NCBI RefSeq assembly: GCF_001399455.2
Contig: NZ_LLEI02000090.1
Span: 1 to 64,000 of the forward strand
DNA length: 64,000 nt
Reading direction: 5' to 3'
Source: Vibrio bivalvicida
Lineage (GTDB): Bacteria > Pseudomonadota > Gammaproteobacteria > Enterobacterales > Vibrionaceae
A program made the position numbers and the translations under genes. This document shows, piece after piece, positions 15,091-24,700 of the stretch (position 1 is the stretch's first letter; each line of letters starts with the position of its first letter). The notes under the pieces are model-generated. The model was not told the origin of the DNA. It worked only from the letters and a program-made list of their open reading frames with translations, and did no database searches.

Positions 15091-16092
15091 ATGATTTCTT
15101 TTGCAAATAAGCAATTTCCACCTGCAACCATTATCATGGCGCTTCGATGGCACGTGTATAATGAATTGAGCTATCGAGAAATAGAAGAATTGCTAAATCG
15201 ACGCGGTATCAATGTAGATCACGCCACAGTACAACGCTGGATTTCGGAATTCTGCCCTAAATTTGAAGGTAGTTTTTTTGATGCTTCCCCACTTAAAACT
15301 TCTCCTTGGCGAATGGAACATAAAGAGATAAAGGTTAAGGGAAAAAAAGTATTTCTTTATGAAGCCATTGATAAAAATGGTGTTTTAATTGATTTTCTAA
15401 TAACAAATCGTATTGATGAGTCGATGACGAGACAGTTCTTCCAAGATAGCATGCATCTCGCAGATAAAGAGCCTCCTATTGCTCCGAAAGAAGTCAATCG
15501 CAGAGAAAGAAAAAAGCAAATGGTGAGGAATGCTCTTTTAGAGGCTTCTTACCAACTTTTTGTGAGTAAAGGCTTTGACGAAACTCGAATAGAAGACATT
15601 ACAGACATTGTAGATATTTCAAGTCGAACTTTTTTTAGGTATTTCTCTTGTAAGGAAGATCTTGTACTTGACTACTACGAAGTAGAACAGAAAGAGATTT
15701 TAGTTGCTTTGGCCTCTCGACCTATGAGTGAATCAATTTATACAGCGATTCGCAAAGCTGCAGTAGAAGTAACCAAAGGTTGTGAAGAGGGTAGCTATGG
15801 TATTGATCCAAAGCGATTCGCCACGATAAGAAATTTGATACGTAAGCATCCTATGGTATGTGCTCGAAAACTTTCCCGTTCGGAAAGCTATAACCAAGCT
15901 CTTAGCGATCTCATTGCCGCTAGAATGGAAGTATCGATGCTCAAGGATATTAGACCCAGAGTTCTAGCTGCAAGTATCGAGTTTGCATACAGTACTTCCT
16001 ATGATCTATGGAAATCAGAGAGTCAAAATAATATGTCTTATTACGAAGTGCTCAATGATGTTTTTCTATTTTTGGAAAACAACGAATTGTGA
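15091..16092 (+). CDS. IS6-family transposase N-terminus fused to a TetR-family regulator
   Basis: A 333-residue chimera in one uninterrupted frame. Residues 1 to about 122 are the first half of an IS6-family transposase: FANKQFPPATIIMALRW, the helix-turn-helix region LSYREIEELLNRRGINVDHATVQRW and the start of the DDE domain. The DDE region is dead: the usual WRxDETY reads WRMEHKE (first Asp replaced by Glu76), and the second Asp and the Glu are missing by truncation. Residues about 137-333 are a complete TetR regulator: HTH at IEDITDIVDISSRTFFRYFSC, then an all-helical ligand domain. A GAGGT site precedes the ATG, so the fusion should be translated; an internal start at Met121 would give TetR alone but has a weak site. 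It probably regulates the adjacent island genes. Confidence 0.85.
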   Translation: MISFANKQFPPATIIMALRWHVYNELSYREIEELLNRRGINVDHATVQRWISEFCPKFEGSFFDASPLKTSPWRMEHKEIKVKGKKVFLYEAIDKNGVLIDFLITNRIDESMTRQFFQDSMHLADKEPPIAPKEVNRRERKKQMVRNALLEASYQLFVSKGFDETRIEDITDIVDISSRTFFRYFSCKEDLVLDYYEVEQKEILVALASRPMSESIYTAIRKAAVEVTKGCEEGSYGIDPKRFATIRNLIRKHPMVCARKLSRSESYNQALSDLIAARMEVSMLKDIRPRVLAASIEFAYSTSYDLWKSESQNNMSYYEVLNDVFLFLENNEL

Positions 16093-16156
16093 ATTCATAG
16101 TCATTGAGTTTTGATTAAGGAGAAATAAACTCTCCTTAATCGATTTAAATTAATGA

Positions 16157-17224
16157 CTAAGCAACTGAAAGTAAATTGTAGCGTTTATTTTTTATCGCAT
16201 TAGCTAAAACGTCGATTATCTGTAACGTATCATCCAAACATAAACAATCATCTGTTACTGATTGCCCTTTTATCAGCTCATTTGAATTTATACACTGTTT
16301 ACCAGAAACCAAAAAGCTCTCAATCATCACACCTGAAACATTATCCTCTCCGTTGGAAATTTGCCAAGCAACATTATTGGCAACTATAGTTTGATTCTTT
16401 GCAACTTTCCCACTATTACCATGACTGCAATCAATAATAACCCTAGAGTTCAAGTTGTTATCCTTTAGTTTTTTAGTCGCATTTTTCACGTGCTTCTCTG
16501 TATAGTTTGGCTCTTTGCCACCTCGAAGAATTATATGCCCAAACTTGTTTCCTGATGTCGTTATTGCAATGGGGTTCCCCTTTCCACAAGAGGTATATAA
16601 TACGTGAGGCTCTAACGATGAAACAATTGCATCTATTGCAATGTCAATATTTCCATCGGTACCATTTTTAAATCCTATTGGACAAGGAAGCCCAGAGGCC
16701 ATCTGCCTGTGAGGTTGTGATTCTGTAGTTCTAGCGCCAATTGCACCCCAACAAATCAAATCAGAAATATACGGAAATAAGCCACTATCAAGAAATTCCG
16801 TGGCGGTCGGAAGCCCAAGATTTAGGACTTTCTCTAAGAAACTTCTCGCTTCATATATACCCTTGCGGACATTAATCCCATCGGTTAAATCAGGCTCAAT
16901 AAGCAACCCTTTCCAACCAACTCTGGTTCTGGGCTTCTCAAAATATGTCCGCATTACTATTAGCAAGTCTTCACTATACTTATCTGATATTGACGCCAGT
17001 TTCTTTGCATACTCGAAGGCATCAGATGTATTATGAATAGAACAAGGGCCTACAATAACTAATAACCTTTCATCTTCACCGGATATTATACTTTCTATTT
17101 CCTGTCTCTTTTTTGAAATAAATTCCTGTATTTTTTCTGAGATAGGTAGTTCATCTATCACCTCTTCCAAAATAGGTAAATTTTGATAGTTTTCATAGTT
17201 AATCCGTTCAGCCAAACCACGCAT
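16157..17224 (-). CDS. 3-deoxy-7-phosphoheptulonate synthase, type I (island copy)
   Basis: DAHP synthase, first committed step of the shikimate pathway (phosphoenolpyruvate + erythrose-4-phosphate). The 355 residues align with the AroF/AroG/AroH class: metal ligand Cys61 in VGPCSIHN (same number as AroG), KPRTRVGWKG for substrate binding, GARTTESQPHRQMASG, and IIDCSHGNSGK with a metal His. Transcribed divergently from phzD, with a strong GGAGGAG site. Unlike the type II enzymes (PhzC) of phenazine clusters, this is type I. The gene is AT-richer than its core neighbours, which suggests transfer. It likely raises chorismate supply for PhzE; whether it is feedback-insensitive cannot be told by eye. 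Confidence 0.93.
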   Translation of the reverse strand: MRGLAERINYENYQNLPILEEVIDELPISEKIQEFISKKRQEIESIISGEDERLLVIVGPCSIHNTSDAFEYAKKLASISDKYSEDLLIVMRTYFEKPRTRVGWKGLLIEPDLTDGINVRKGIYEARSFLEKVLNLGLPTATEFLDSGLFPYISDLICWGAIGARTTESQPHRQMASGLPCPIGFKNGTDGNIDIAIDAIVSSLEPHVLYTSCGKGNPIAITTSGNKFGHIILRGGKEPNYTEKHVKNATKKLKDNNLNSRVIIDCSHGNSGKVAKNQTIVANNVAWQISNGEDNVSGVMIESFLVSGKQCINSNELIKGQSVTDDCLCLDDTLQIIDVLANAIKNKRYNLLSVA

Positions 17225-17464
17225 TAAATAACTCCTCCTTTATTTTAGAAATAATTAATTTCACAAATCAGTTCCCTGGAATATGAGAGGCCAAATAATG
17301 ATTGCTGTTTTTTTTCCTGTCAATAGTGAAGTGTCGCATAGTCCTATACATTTACTATTTCATCAAAAGTATTAATAAGAGATGGAGACATGTATTTAGT
17401 GGGTTTAGTGTGTTTTTTATCTCCAAGGTACTAATAAATATGTATAAAGTTAAAGTTATCGATA

Positions 17465-17480
17465 TGTGACAAGTTTCACA
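17465..17480 (+). promoter_or_regulatory. CRP-cAMP binding site
   Basis: TGTGA-CAAGTT-TCACA is a perfect match to the CRP consensus half-sites with six-base spacing; the symmetry extends to GATaTGTGA / TCACAcATC. With the -10-like TAAATAC near 17499-17505 the centre would be about 39-41 bp before the start, a class II position for the phzD operon. It could also serve the divergent DAHP synthase gene. Confidence 0.8.
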
Positions 17481-17540
17481 CATCAGCAATAAGCTAGGTA
17501 AATACTTCTTGAAAAAAAGTGTCACTAACATAAGTATGGC

Positions 17541-17582
17541 ACCCAAAGAAAAGTGTCATGGACTGACACTTTGTGGGTTTTT
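17541..17582 (+). promoter_or_regulatory. Inverted repeat in the phzD leader: operator or attenuator
   Basis: Nine-base arms AAAGTGTCA / TGACACTTT (17550-17572) around TGGAC, enclosed by an outer CCCA / TGGG pairing and followed by TTTTT. It ends about 20 bp before the phzD start codon. As DNA it resembles a TetR-type operator; as RNA it would be an intrinsic terminator in the leader. A degraded related pair (AGTGTCA ... TGGCACC) lies at 17519-17543. Which role applies is not decided. Confidence 0.55.
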
Positions 17583-17602
17583 AGTATTTGTAAGGGAAAG
17601 TA

Positions 17603-18223
17603 ATGACTGGTATTCCAAAAATTTCACCGTATTCAATACCCAATAAAAATGAACTTCCAAGCAATCAAGTAGATTGGCAGTTTGATCCAGAGCGCGCTGT
17701 GCTATTGGTCCACGACATGCAGAAATACTTTGTTGAACCGTTTTCTGAAGAAATGCAATCTCTGTTGATAGATAGAGTCTATAAACTCGTGAGCTACTGT
17801 CATGACCAATCAGTTCCTGTGTGTTATTCCGCACAACCAGGCTCGATGACTAGTAAACAAAGAGGATTACTTAAGGATTACTGGGGAGAAGGAATGTCTC
17901 GTGACGCCTCTCATACATCGATCGTCGAACCGCTTTCTATTCGCGAGCATGATTGGCAAGTTGTGAAATGGAGATACAGTGCATTTCAAAAAACGAACCT
18001 CTCCCACATGATGCAAGAAGCCGGGCGTGACCAGCTAGTTATTTGTGGCGTTTACGCTCATGTTGGTGTGTTAATGACCGCTGTTGATTCATTTTCCAAT
18101 GATTTTGAGACCTTTGTCGTCGCAGACGCTATTGCTGATTTTTCCCGTGAAAATCACCTGCTCGCTCTCGACTACGCGGCACGCAATTGTGCAGTGCTCA
18201 CAACAACAGAGGAGTTTGTGTAA
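17603..18223 (+). CDS. phzD: Isochorismatase-family ADIC hydrolase PhzD
   Basis: Hydrolyses the vinyl ether of 2-amino-2-deoxyisochorismate to give trans-2,3-dihydro-3-hydroxyanthranilate (DHHA) and pyruvate. The 206 residues match PhzD length. The known PhzD active-site residues fall at the same numbers: Asp38 (LLVHDMQ), Gln78 (YSAQPG) and Lys122 (VVKWRYSAF). The nucleophilic Cys of other isochorismatase-fold amidases is replaced by Gly-Val-Tyr-Ala in the CGVYAHVGV loop, as in isochorismatases proper. First gene of the phzD-phzE-MFS-CAR operon; AAGGGA site before the ATG, and the stop overlaps the phzE start (TAATG). Confidence 0.95.
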   Translation: MTGIPKISPYSIPNKNELPSNQVDWQFDPERAVLLVHDMQKYFVEPFSEEMQSLLIDRVYKLVSYCHDQSVPVCYSAQPGSMTSKQRGLLKDYWGEGMSRDASHTSIVEPLSIREHDWQVVKWRYSAFQKTNLSHMMQEAGRDQLVICGVYAHVGVLMTAVDSFSNDFETFVVADAIADFSRENHLLALDYAARNCAVLTTTEEFV

Positions 18224-20151
18224 TGGAAGTATGCGCTTCAACTCATGCTTTTAATCGAATATTAAAGGAAAGCTCTCAACCATTTGCAATCATACAACGG
18301 TCTGAAAATAGTAAAGATGGTCATATTGACATCATAACCGGAAAAATATCAGAACTTGAGGTTCTTTCCGATATCGATCAAACCATTAACAGCTCTGTTC
18401 TTTATTCCCAGCTGGTGCTCGTTCCTTATCGTCAAATAAGAGAAAAAGGGTTTGAGTATGTTGATGATAAGACGCCGTTACTCTCTCTTTCTATTCAAAA
18501 TCATCATACGATGACGTCTAGCACTTTTTTGTCATTGGCACCGGATCTCGACATTGCTCTGGTAAATGAGCATTTCGATATAGAAGATCATGAATATCAA
18601 AACATCGTCACTCGGATCATTGAAGACGAAATTGGCATGGGCGCAGGTGCAAACTTTGTGTTGAAGAGGCATTTTCAGTGTCAAATTAACAACTTCGACC
18701 GGAACTTGGCACTGTCTTTGTACCGTAAGCTCATCGAAAATGAATCTGGGTCTTACTGGACATATATTGTTTTTACTGGTGAGCGCTACCTTATTGGGGC
18801 AACGCCAGAAAGACACGTCACTTTGAACAACCAATCTGCTGCAATGAATCCGATTAGCGGAACCTATCGCTACCCGAGTTTGGGCCCTGATAGGCATAGC
18901 TTTGAGCAGTTCTTAGATAACGGCAAAGAGAAAGACGAACTCTTCATGGTTGTCGATGAAGAACTGAAAATGATGTCTAGTATCTGTGAACACGGAGGCA
19001 CTGTTCTTGGGCCCTTAATAAAGTCAATGTCTAAGGTCGCCCATACAGAATATTTAATACATGGGCAATGCCATCTCTCACCATCAGAGGTTCTCAAACA
19101 AACCTTATTTGCCCCCACAATCACAGGAAGTCCATTAGAAAACGCGTGTAGAGTGATTCGCAAATATGAACCGGAAGGGCGCGGATACTATAGCGGCATC
19201 ATTGCATTGGTAGGAAACGACGCATCCGGCCTTGCGACCATGGACTCTGCCATCCTTATTCGCAGTGCAGACATTAGCCTTCAAGGCGAGTTAAAAATTG
19301 CTGTTGGTAGTACACTGGTTCGCCACTCTAACCCCAAAGAAGAGTCAGAAGAAAGTCGAGCTAAAGCTCAAGGTTTCCTCTCTGCAATTAAGAAGCAAAC
19401 CAAAGGTAGACATACAGAGGACTTTCACTCCTTTTTTGAACACACCACACTTCAAGAGAAGTTAACGGCTAGAAATACTCTAATTTCACCATTTTGGCTC
19501 ACTCATGCCGAGAGAAGACAGAGTTCACATCCAAACACGTCCCAGTACCGAGTGCTTATCTTAGATGCTGAAGACACATTTACTGATATGATCGCTCATC
19601 AGTTTCGCGCATTGAACTGCCAAGTTACCGTCAAGAGTTGTGAAGATAAATACGATACTGATGATTATGATTTGACTGTTCTCGGTCCCGGCCCAGGAAA
19701 TCCCGCGGATTTTACCGACTTGAGAGTCACCGCGCTCAATAGAACATTAAACCATCTCCTTGAGCATCAAAAGCCTTTCATTGCCGTATGCCTAAGTCAT
19801 CAAATCTTATCGATGAATTTGGGCTTTCAAGTTAAAAGAAAAGAGCAGCCGAATCAGGGCGTCCAGAAACAGATTGACCTATTTGGCTCTGCTGAAAACG
19901 TCGGTTTCTACAACTCTTTTTCTGCCTACGTGCCAGAAGATCACAGCAATAGATATTTTTGCAAAGGCATTCGCTTTAGCTACGACTTTGACTCCCTAGA
20001 GGTTCATGCGCTTCGTGGCGAACACTTCGCATCATTTCAATTCCACCCTGAATCTCTTCTGACTCAACGAGGTATGGAGATTTGGCAAGGTAGCCTAAAA
20101 CGTCTTTTAGGCGATAACAACACAATAATCACTCACAACGCAGTAGCTTAG
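18223..20151 (+). CDS. phzE: 2-amino-2-deoxyisochorismate synthase PhzE
   Basis: Converts chorismate and glutamine to ADIC, the substrate of PhzD. The 642 residues have the PhzE layout: an N-terminal chorismate-binding (anthranilate synthase I-like) domain with LIGATPERHV, MNPISGTYRYP, TITGSPLENA and AVGSTLVRHSNPKEE, then a class I glutamine amidotransferase domain with GPGPGNP, nucleophile Cys523 in AVCLSHQ and the His608/Glu610 pair in FHPES. I start at the ATG overlapping the phzD stop, with AGAGGAG eight bases upstream; a 12-codon extension inside phzD is unlikely. The ADIC assignment over plain anthranilate synthase rests on the phzD partner and the one-chain fusion. Confidence 0.93.
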   Translation: MEVCASTHAFNRILKESSQPFAIIQRSENSKDGHIDIITGKISELEVLSDIDQTINSSVLYSQLVLVPYRQIREKGFEYVDDKTPLLSLSIQNHHTMTSSTFLSLAPDLDIALVNEHFDIEDHEYQNIVTRIIEDEIGMGAGANFVLKRHFQCQINNFDRNLALSLYRKLIENESGSYWTYIVFTGERYLIGATPERHVTLNNQSAAMNPISGTYRYPSLGPDRHSFEQFLDNGKEKDELFMVVDEELKMMSSICEHGGTVLGPLIKSMSKVAHTEYLIHGQCHLSPSEVLKQTLFAPTITGSPLENACRVIRKYEPEGRGYYSGIIALVGNDASGLATMDSAILIRSADISLQGELKIAVGSTLVRHSNPKEESEESRAKAQGFLSAIKKQTKGRHTEDFHSFFEHTTLQEKLTARNTLISPFWLTHAERRQSSHPNTSQYRVLILDAEDTFTDMIAHQFRALNCQVTVKSCEDKYDTDDYDLTVLGPGPGNPADFTDLRVTALNRTLNHLLEHQKPFIAVCLSHQILSMNLGFQVKRKEQPNQGVQKQIDLFGSAENVGFYNSFSAYVPEDHSNRYFCKGIRFSYDFDSLEVHALRGEHFASFQFHPESLLTQRGMEIWQGSLKRLLGDNNTIITHNAVA

Positions 20152-20179
20152 TTTAATTAAAACCGGAGATTAATATCAA

Positions 20180-21661
20180 ATGGATGATATAGCAGTAAAG
20201 CACTCAAGTGCTTCCGATAGTGCAACCCAAAAAGCTTGGTTAGGCTTGCTTATGGTTTTAGGCCCTGTCGGTCTCGTCGCCATGGACGGCTCAGTCCTTT
20301 ATTTGGCCATGCCCAAGATTACTACGGCACTGATGCCGACAGCAGACCAAGCCCTTTGGATACTCGATATTTACGGATTCATAGTTGGTTCCTTACTCGT
20401 GGCATTCGGTAACATTGGTGACCGCTTTGGCCGTTTAAAACTGATGATGATTGGGGCACTTATTTTCGGCTTAGGTTCTGTCGGTGCTTCATACTCTACC
20501 TCACCAGAAATGCTAATTGGATTTAGAGCGTTAATGGGGCTTGGTGGAGCGACTTTACTCCCTTCCGGTTTAGCTATCGTGAGTGAACTCTTTCCTAACC
20601 CAAAACAAAGAGCTCAAGCCATAGGTATATTCGCAGCAACATTTGCAGGCGGTTTTGCAGTTGGACCTTTAATTGGAGGGCTTTTACTTGGTAAGTTTGC
20701 TTGGGGAGTGGTTTTTCTTATCAATATACCCATAGTTGTACTGTTTCTGATTTTTGCTCCAATTCTACTAAAAGAAGTTAGAGATGAAGGTGTTGGTAAA
20801 ATTGATCTACTAAGCCTCGTGCTCTCTTTTGTCGGCATGCTGTTATTTACTTATTCAATTAAAACCGCAGCGGCTGAAGGTTTTTCAACCGAGCAGATGT
20901 TAACAGGTGCCATTGGCGTGTTCGCGATGCTTTGGTTTATTCGCCGTCAACGAGTACTTGATGACCCATTACTTGACCTTTCGCTATTCAAAGATCGTGT
21001 TTTCACCGTAGCGATCCTGACAGGCCTACTTTCGCTCGTTGTTTGGTCAGCAACGGGCTATCTTGCTGGAATTTACCTTCAGTCAGTTCTAGGGTTGCCT
21101 GTTCTAACTGCCGCTTTGGTCACCATTCCGGGGGCTGTGGTCTTAACTGTCACATGTGTTATCACCAACAAAATTGTTGAGCGAACCGGAAGAAAATATG
21201 GCTTAGTTCTCACCCACTTTTTGATAAGTATCGGCTCATTTATTCTGTTGTTTACAACAACCGATAATGGGGTATTGCTGTTTATCGCTTCAACCATAAT
21301 CGCTGGAGTTGGCTATGGCTTATCTTTTAGTTTGGTTGCTGATATTGCAGTTTCTGCCGCGCCACCAGAGCGAGCGGGAGCAGCCGCAGCGATTGCAGAA
21401 ACAAGTAATGAAATTGGAAATGCGCTTGGAATTACATTGTTGGGCTCATTGGCAGCACTGACCTTTCGTATTTCAGGACCGGGTGAAGCAGGGACTTTAA
21501 ACGAAACTTTAGATGTGGAAGGGATCTCAATTGACACCATTGCACATGCTCAAAATGCCTATATGGAAGGGATGCATCTAGCACTAGGTGCTGCCGGGAT
21601 CATGACGCTTATCGTGGGTATTCTTGCCATTATTTGGGTTCCTAGAACACTCCCAGAATAA
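20180..21661 (+). CDS. MFS drug/metabolite exporter, DHA2 (14-TM) family
   Basis: 493-residue inner-membrane proton antiporter of the DHA2 (EmrB/QacA/SmvA-like) group. Visible are the first-helix Asp in LVAMDGSVLYLAMPKI, motif A GNIGDRFGRLKLM, motif C-like AIGIFAATFAGGFAVGPLIGG and about 14 hydrophobic helices ending LAIIWVPRTLPE. It starts 28 bp after phzE. Position between biosynthetic genes points to export of, or self-resistance to, the island product; this is inference. Its nearest functional relatives export quaternary and other cationic drugs. Confidence 0.9.
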   Translation: MDDIAVKHSSASDSATQKAWLGLLMVLGPVGLVAMDGSVLYLAMPKITTALMPTADQALWILDIYGFIVGSLLVAFGNIGDRFGRLKLMMIGALIFGLGSVGASYSTSPEMLIGFRALMGLGGATLLPSGLAIVSELFPNPKQRAQAIGIFAATFAGGFAVGPLIGGLLLGKFAWGVVFLINIPIVVLFLIFAPILLKEVRDEGVGKIDLLSLVLSFVGMLLFTYSIKTAAAEGFSTEQMLTGAIGVFAMLWFIRRQRVLDDPLLDLSLFKDRVFTVAILTGLLSLVVWSATGYLAGIYLQSVLGLPVLTAALVTIPGAVVLTVTCVITNKIVERTGRKYGLVLTHFLISIGSFILLFTTTDNGVLLFIASTIIAGVGYGLSFSLVADIAVSAAPPERAGAAAAIAETSNEIGNALGITLLGSLAALTFRISGPGEAGTLNETLDVEGISIDTIAHAQNAYMEGMHLALGAAGIMTLIVGILAIIWVPRTLPE

Positions 21662-21683
21662 CCTTTTCAACATCTACCTCTAT

Positions 21684-21711
21684 GCCTGAACGAACTTATC
21701 TTCGTTCAGGC
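21684..21711 (+). promoter_or_regulatory. Intercistronic hairpin between MFS gene and CAR gene
   Basis: A perfect 11-bp stem GCCTGAACGAA / TTCGTTCAGGC with loop CTTATC, in the 78-bp gap of the operon. There is no T-tract, so it is not a strong terminator; it may stabilise or process the mRNA and lower expression of the last gene. The CAR gene has its own CGGAGAA ribosome-binding site after it. Confidence 0.65.
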
Positions 21712-21739
21712 TCTATACACTATTCGGAGAAACACCACG

Positions 21740-24700
21740 ATGCAATTGCTCCAAATTGTACGCTCTGTAATGGAAAAATATGCTCACCGTCCAGCTATTT
21801 CAGAACGTAGAAGACGCAAGCCTCTACCAAGCTCAAACCAAACAGCTCCTCAACCATCGCTAGATAACGAGTACTCTCATATGAGTTATCAGCAAGTATG
21901 GCAAAATGCTGAAAACACGGCCAAAGCACTTTTCTTTTGCTCTAAAGCTCCAGTTTTTAATCAAACTAAAGTGGCATTTTTATCCTTTACAAGCGGCCAG
22001 TATGCGGTCTTTGACTTAGCATGTATTCGTTTAGGTGCGGTTTCAGTTCACTTACAAACTAGCTCCAACGAAGAGCAGTTATCTCATATCATTAAAGAGA
22101 CGCACTCCAATACTCTAGCTGTTAGCCACAACTACCTTAGCACTGCTCTCAGCCTTCTAGCACACTGTTCGTGCATAAAAAGAGTCGTTATTCTTGATCA
22201 TGACCACAAAGACAAAACACACCAGAATAGCTACCAAGATGCACTTAAAACTCTGTCAAAACAACAAACAGATATCGAATTAACAAGCTTAGAACTGTTA
22301 ATTGACGACGGTCACTCCCTCAGAGAATCAATACCGGATTTTGAAGAGCAAGATGATGAACTATCTATGCTTATTTATACTTCGGGTAGTACAGGGACTC
22401 CAAAAGGGGCAATGTACACCAAGAAGCTGGCGGCAGGAATGTGGGGAGGAACTTGGGCAAGCCTTTTTTCCGACCAACCGACTTCGACTTTTCACTATAT
22501 GCCAATGAGCCACGTTGCCGGGCATTCTTCCTTAAAGAACACATTTGTTCGTGGCGGAAACTGCTTCTTCGCCTCTGAAAGTAATTTATCAAGTTTCTTC
22601 GAAGACATAGTACTTGCACGACCAACTGAGCTGTCACTAGTGCCACGTGTTTGCGAAATGATCTACCAAAAGTTCGTTTCAGAGCTGAACAGACGACGCC
22701 AAACTGAAAGCCTAGTATCGAAAGAAATAGAACAAGCACTCAAACACGAATTTCGGACAGAAGTTTTTGGCGGGCAGGTAAACTGGATCAGTTGTGGTTC
22801 GGCTCCATTGTCAGAGCAAATGAAATCTTTTATGGAATCACTGTTTGATCTGGAGCTCAACATAATATACGGCTCTACGGAAGCTGGAGCTATTGCAGTC
22901 TCTGGTCAATTATTGTCTCCTCCGGTAGAAAACTATAAGTTAGTCGATGTACCGGAATTGGGGTACTCAACGCAAGATTCTCCCTATCCCAGAGGTGAGC
23001 TATTAATTAAAACTCAGTCGATCATACCTGGATATTTTAATCATCCAGAGCTCGATAAAGAGCTGTTTACACTTGATGGATACTATAAAACTGGTGATAT
23101 ATTTGCGGATCATCAGAACGGAAAAATACGTTATATTGATCGCCGCAGTAACGTTATAAAATTATCACAAGGTGAGTTTGTCACAACTGCAAGCCTAGAA
23201 GCTATCTACACTTCAAGCCCACTAGTACGCCAAATTTTTGTTTATGGTAATAGCCAGAGATCCAGCTTGCTCGCAGTGGTTGTGCCTAAAGAAGAGCTAC
23301 TTAACAAATACGAAAACGAACTAAATACGCTAAAGCGACTTATTTCAGAGTCTTTCCGCTCTCTGGCCAAAGCTTATACACTGAATGGTTATGAGATTCC
23401 TAGGGACTTCATCATTGAACCTCAAGCCTTTACGCATGGTAATGGACTACTTTCAGATCACGGCAAAGCACTGTTCCCTAAACTCAGATTAAAATATGAA
23501 GATAAGCTAGAAAAACTATACGAAAGCTTGGAGCAGCAAGAATCCAGCCTAGTTAGTGAGTTACATCAAAACAGTGCACATTTGACGGTAGAAGAAATCG
23601 TCTTAAGAGCAGCCACCAGCCTCATCGGTAACGATAGCCATGAGGTTCTGACAAGTGATAATTTTCGTGACCTCGGTGGCGACTCCTTATCTGCAGTTTC
23701 ATTTGCGACCATGCTAGAGGAGCTGTTCCAAGTTCGCGTACCTGTCGATATTGTTATAAGTCCAGCCTATGACCTGAAATACATAATTGAATTTATCGCC
23801 GACAACAATCAAAACGGCAACGCACCCAGCTTTGAAGATATTCACGAAATAGGAGCAACTGATGTCTATGCCGAACAATTAAAAATAGATAAGTTTATTG
23901 ATGAAAGTATCCTAAAAAAAGCCCACAACCTACCTAGTTCAGAAAAACCACAAGTGGTTCTATTGACTGGTTCAAGCGGTTATTTAGGGCGATTCCTACT
24001 ATTAGATTTGCTTGAGAAAGCTGAGCAATCTGATGGGAAAGTCATATGCTTAGTTCGAGCCCGAGACAAACAGCAAGCCATTAGCCGTATTCGTGATGCC
24101 TTTTCTTACCTCGACGAAAAAATAAGCATAAGACTAGATAAACTCATTTCACAGCGACTTGAGGTTATTAATGGAGACTTATCACAACCCAAATTTGGTT
24201 TAGAATCCACGCAATGGCACTACCTTACTACTGAAGTGGATACCATTATCCATGCTGGTGCCTTGGTAAATCACGTACTGCCATACCGAGATTGCTTTGA
24301 CGCGAATGTAGTTGGAACCGCTCAACTAATAGCTCTAGCTCTTGAAAATAAGATCAAACACTTCTCTTTTCTATCCAGTATTGCTGTCGCAGATCGAGGG
24401 GAGCGAGAACCAATTGATGAGTATCAAGACATTCGAATCATCGAACCAGTACGAGTCATAAGTGATAGCTATGCGAGTGGTTACGCAACGAGTAAGTGGG
24501 CATGCGAGGTGTTACTGCGTGAAGCACACCAGCATTACGGTTTACCAGTGACAATATTTCGCTCTAGCATGATTCTCGCTCACAGCAAATACGACAATCA
24601 ACTAAACTTACCGGACATGTTTACCCGACTGCTAATTAGTTTAATTGAAACTGGGATAGCACCTAAGAGCTTCTATGCCAATCAAGGAGTACTTCCTCAC

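Larger units (their letters stand above)
17225..17602. other. Divergent promoter region of the island
   Basis: 378 bp between the DAHP synthase gene and phzD. It holds a perfect CRP site (17465-17480), a TAAATAC -10-like sequence about 25 bp after it, and a long inverted repeat just before phzD (17550-17572). AGTGTC occurs in it at least three times (17331, 17519, 17553), possibly as repeated operator half-sites. Confidence 0.65.

Noticed and set aside
15091..15460. Functional IS6 element
   Set aside because: Only the first half of the transposase remains, its first catalytic Asp is changed, and no convincing terminal repeats were found.
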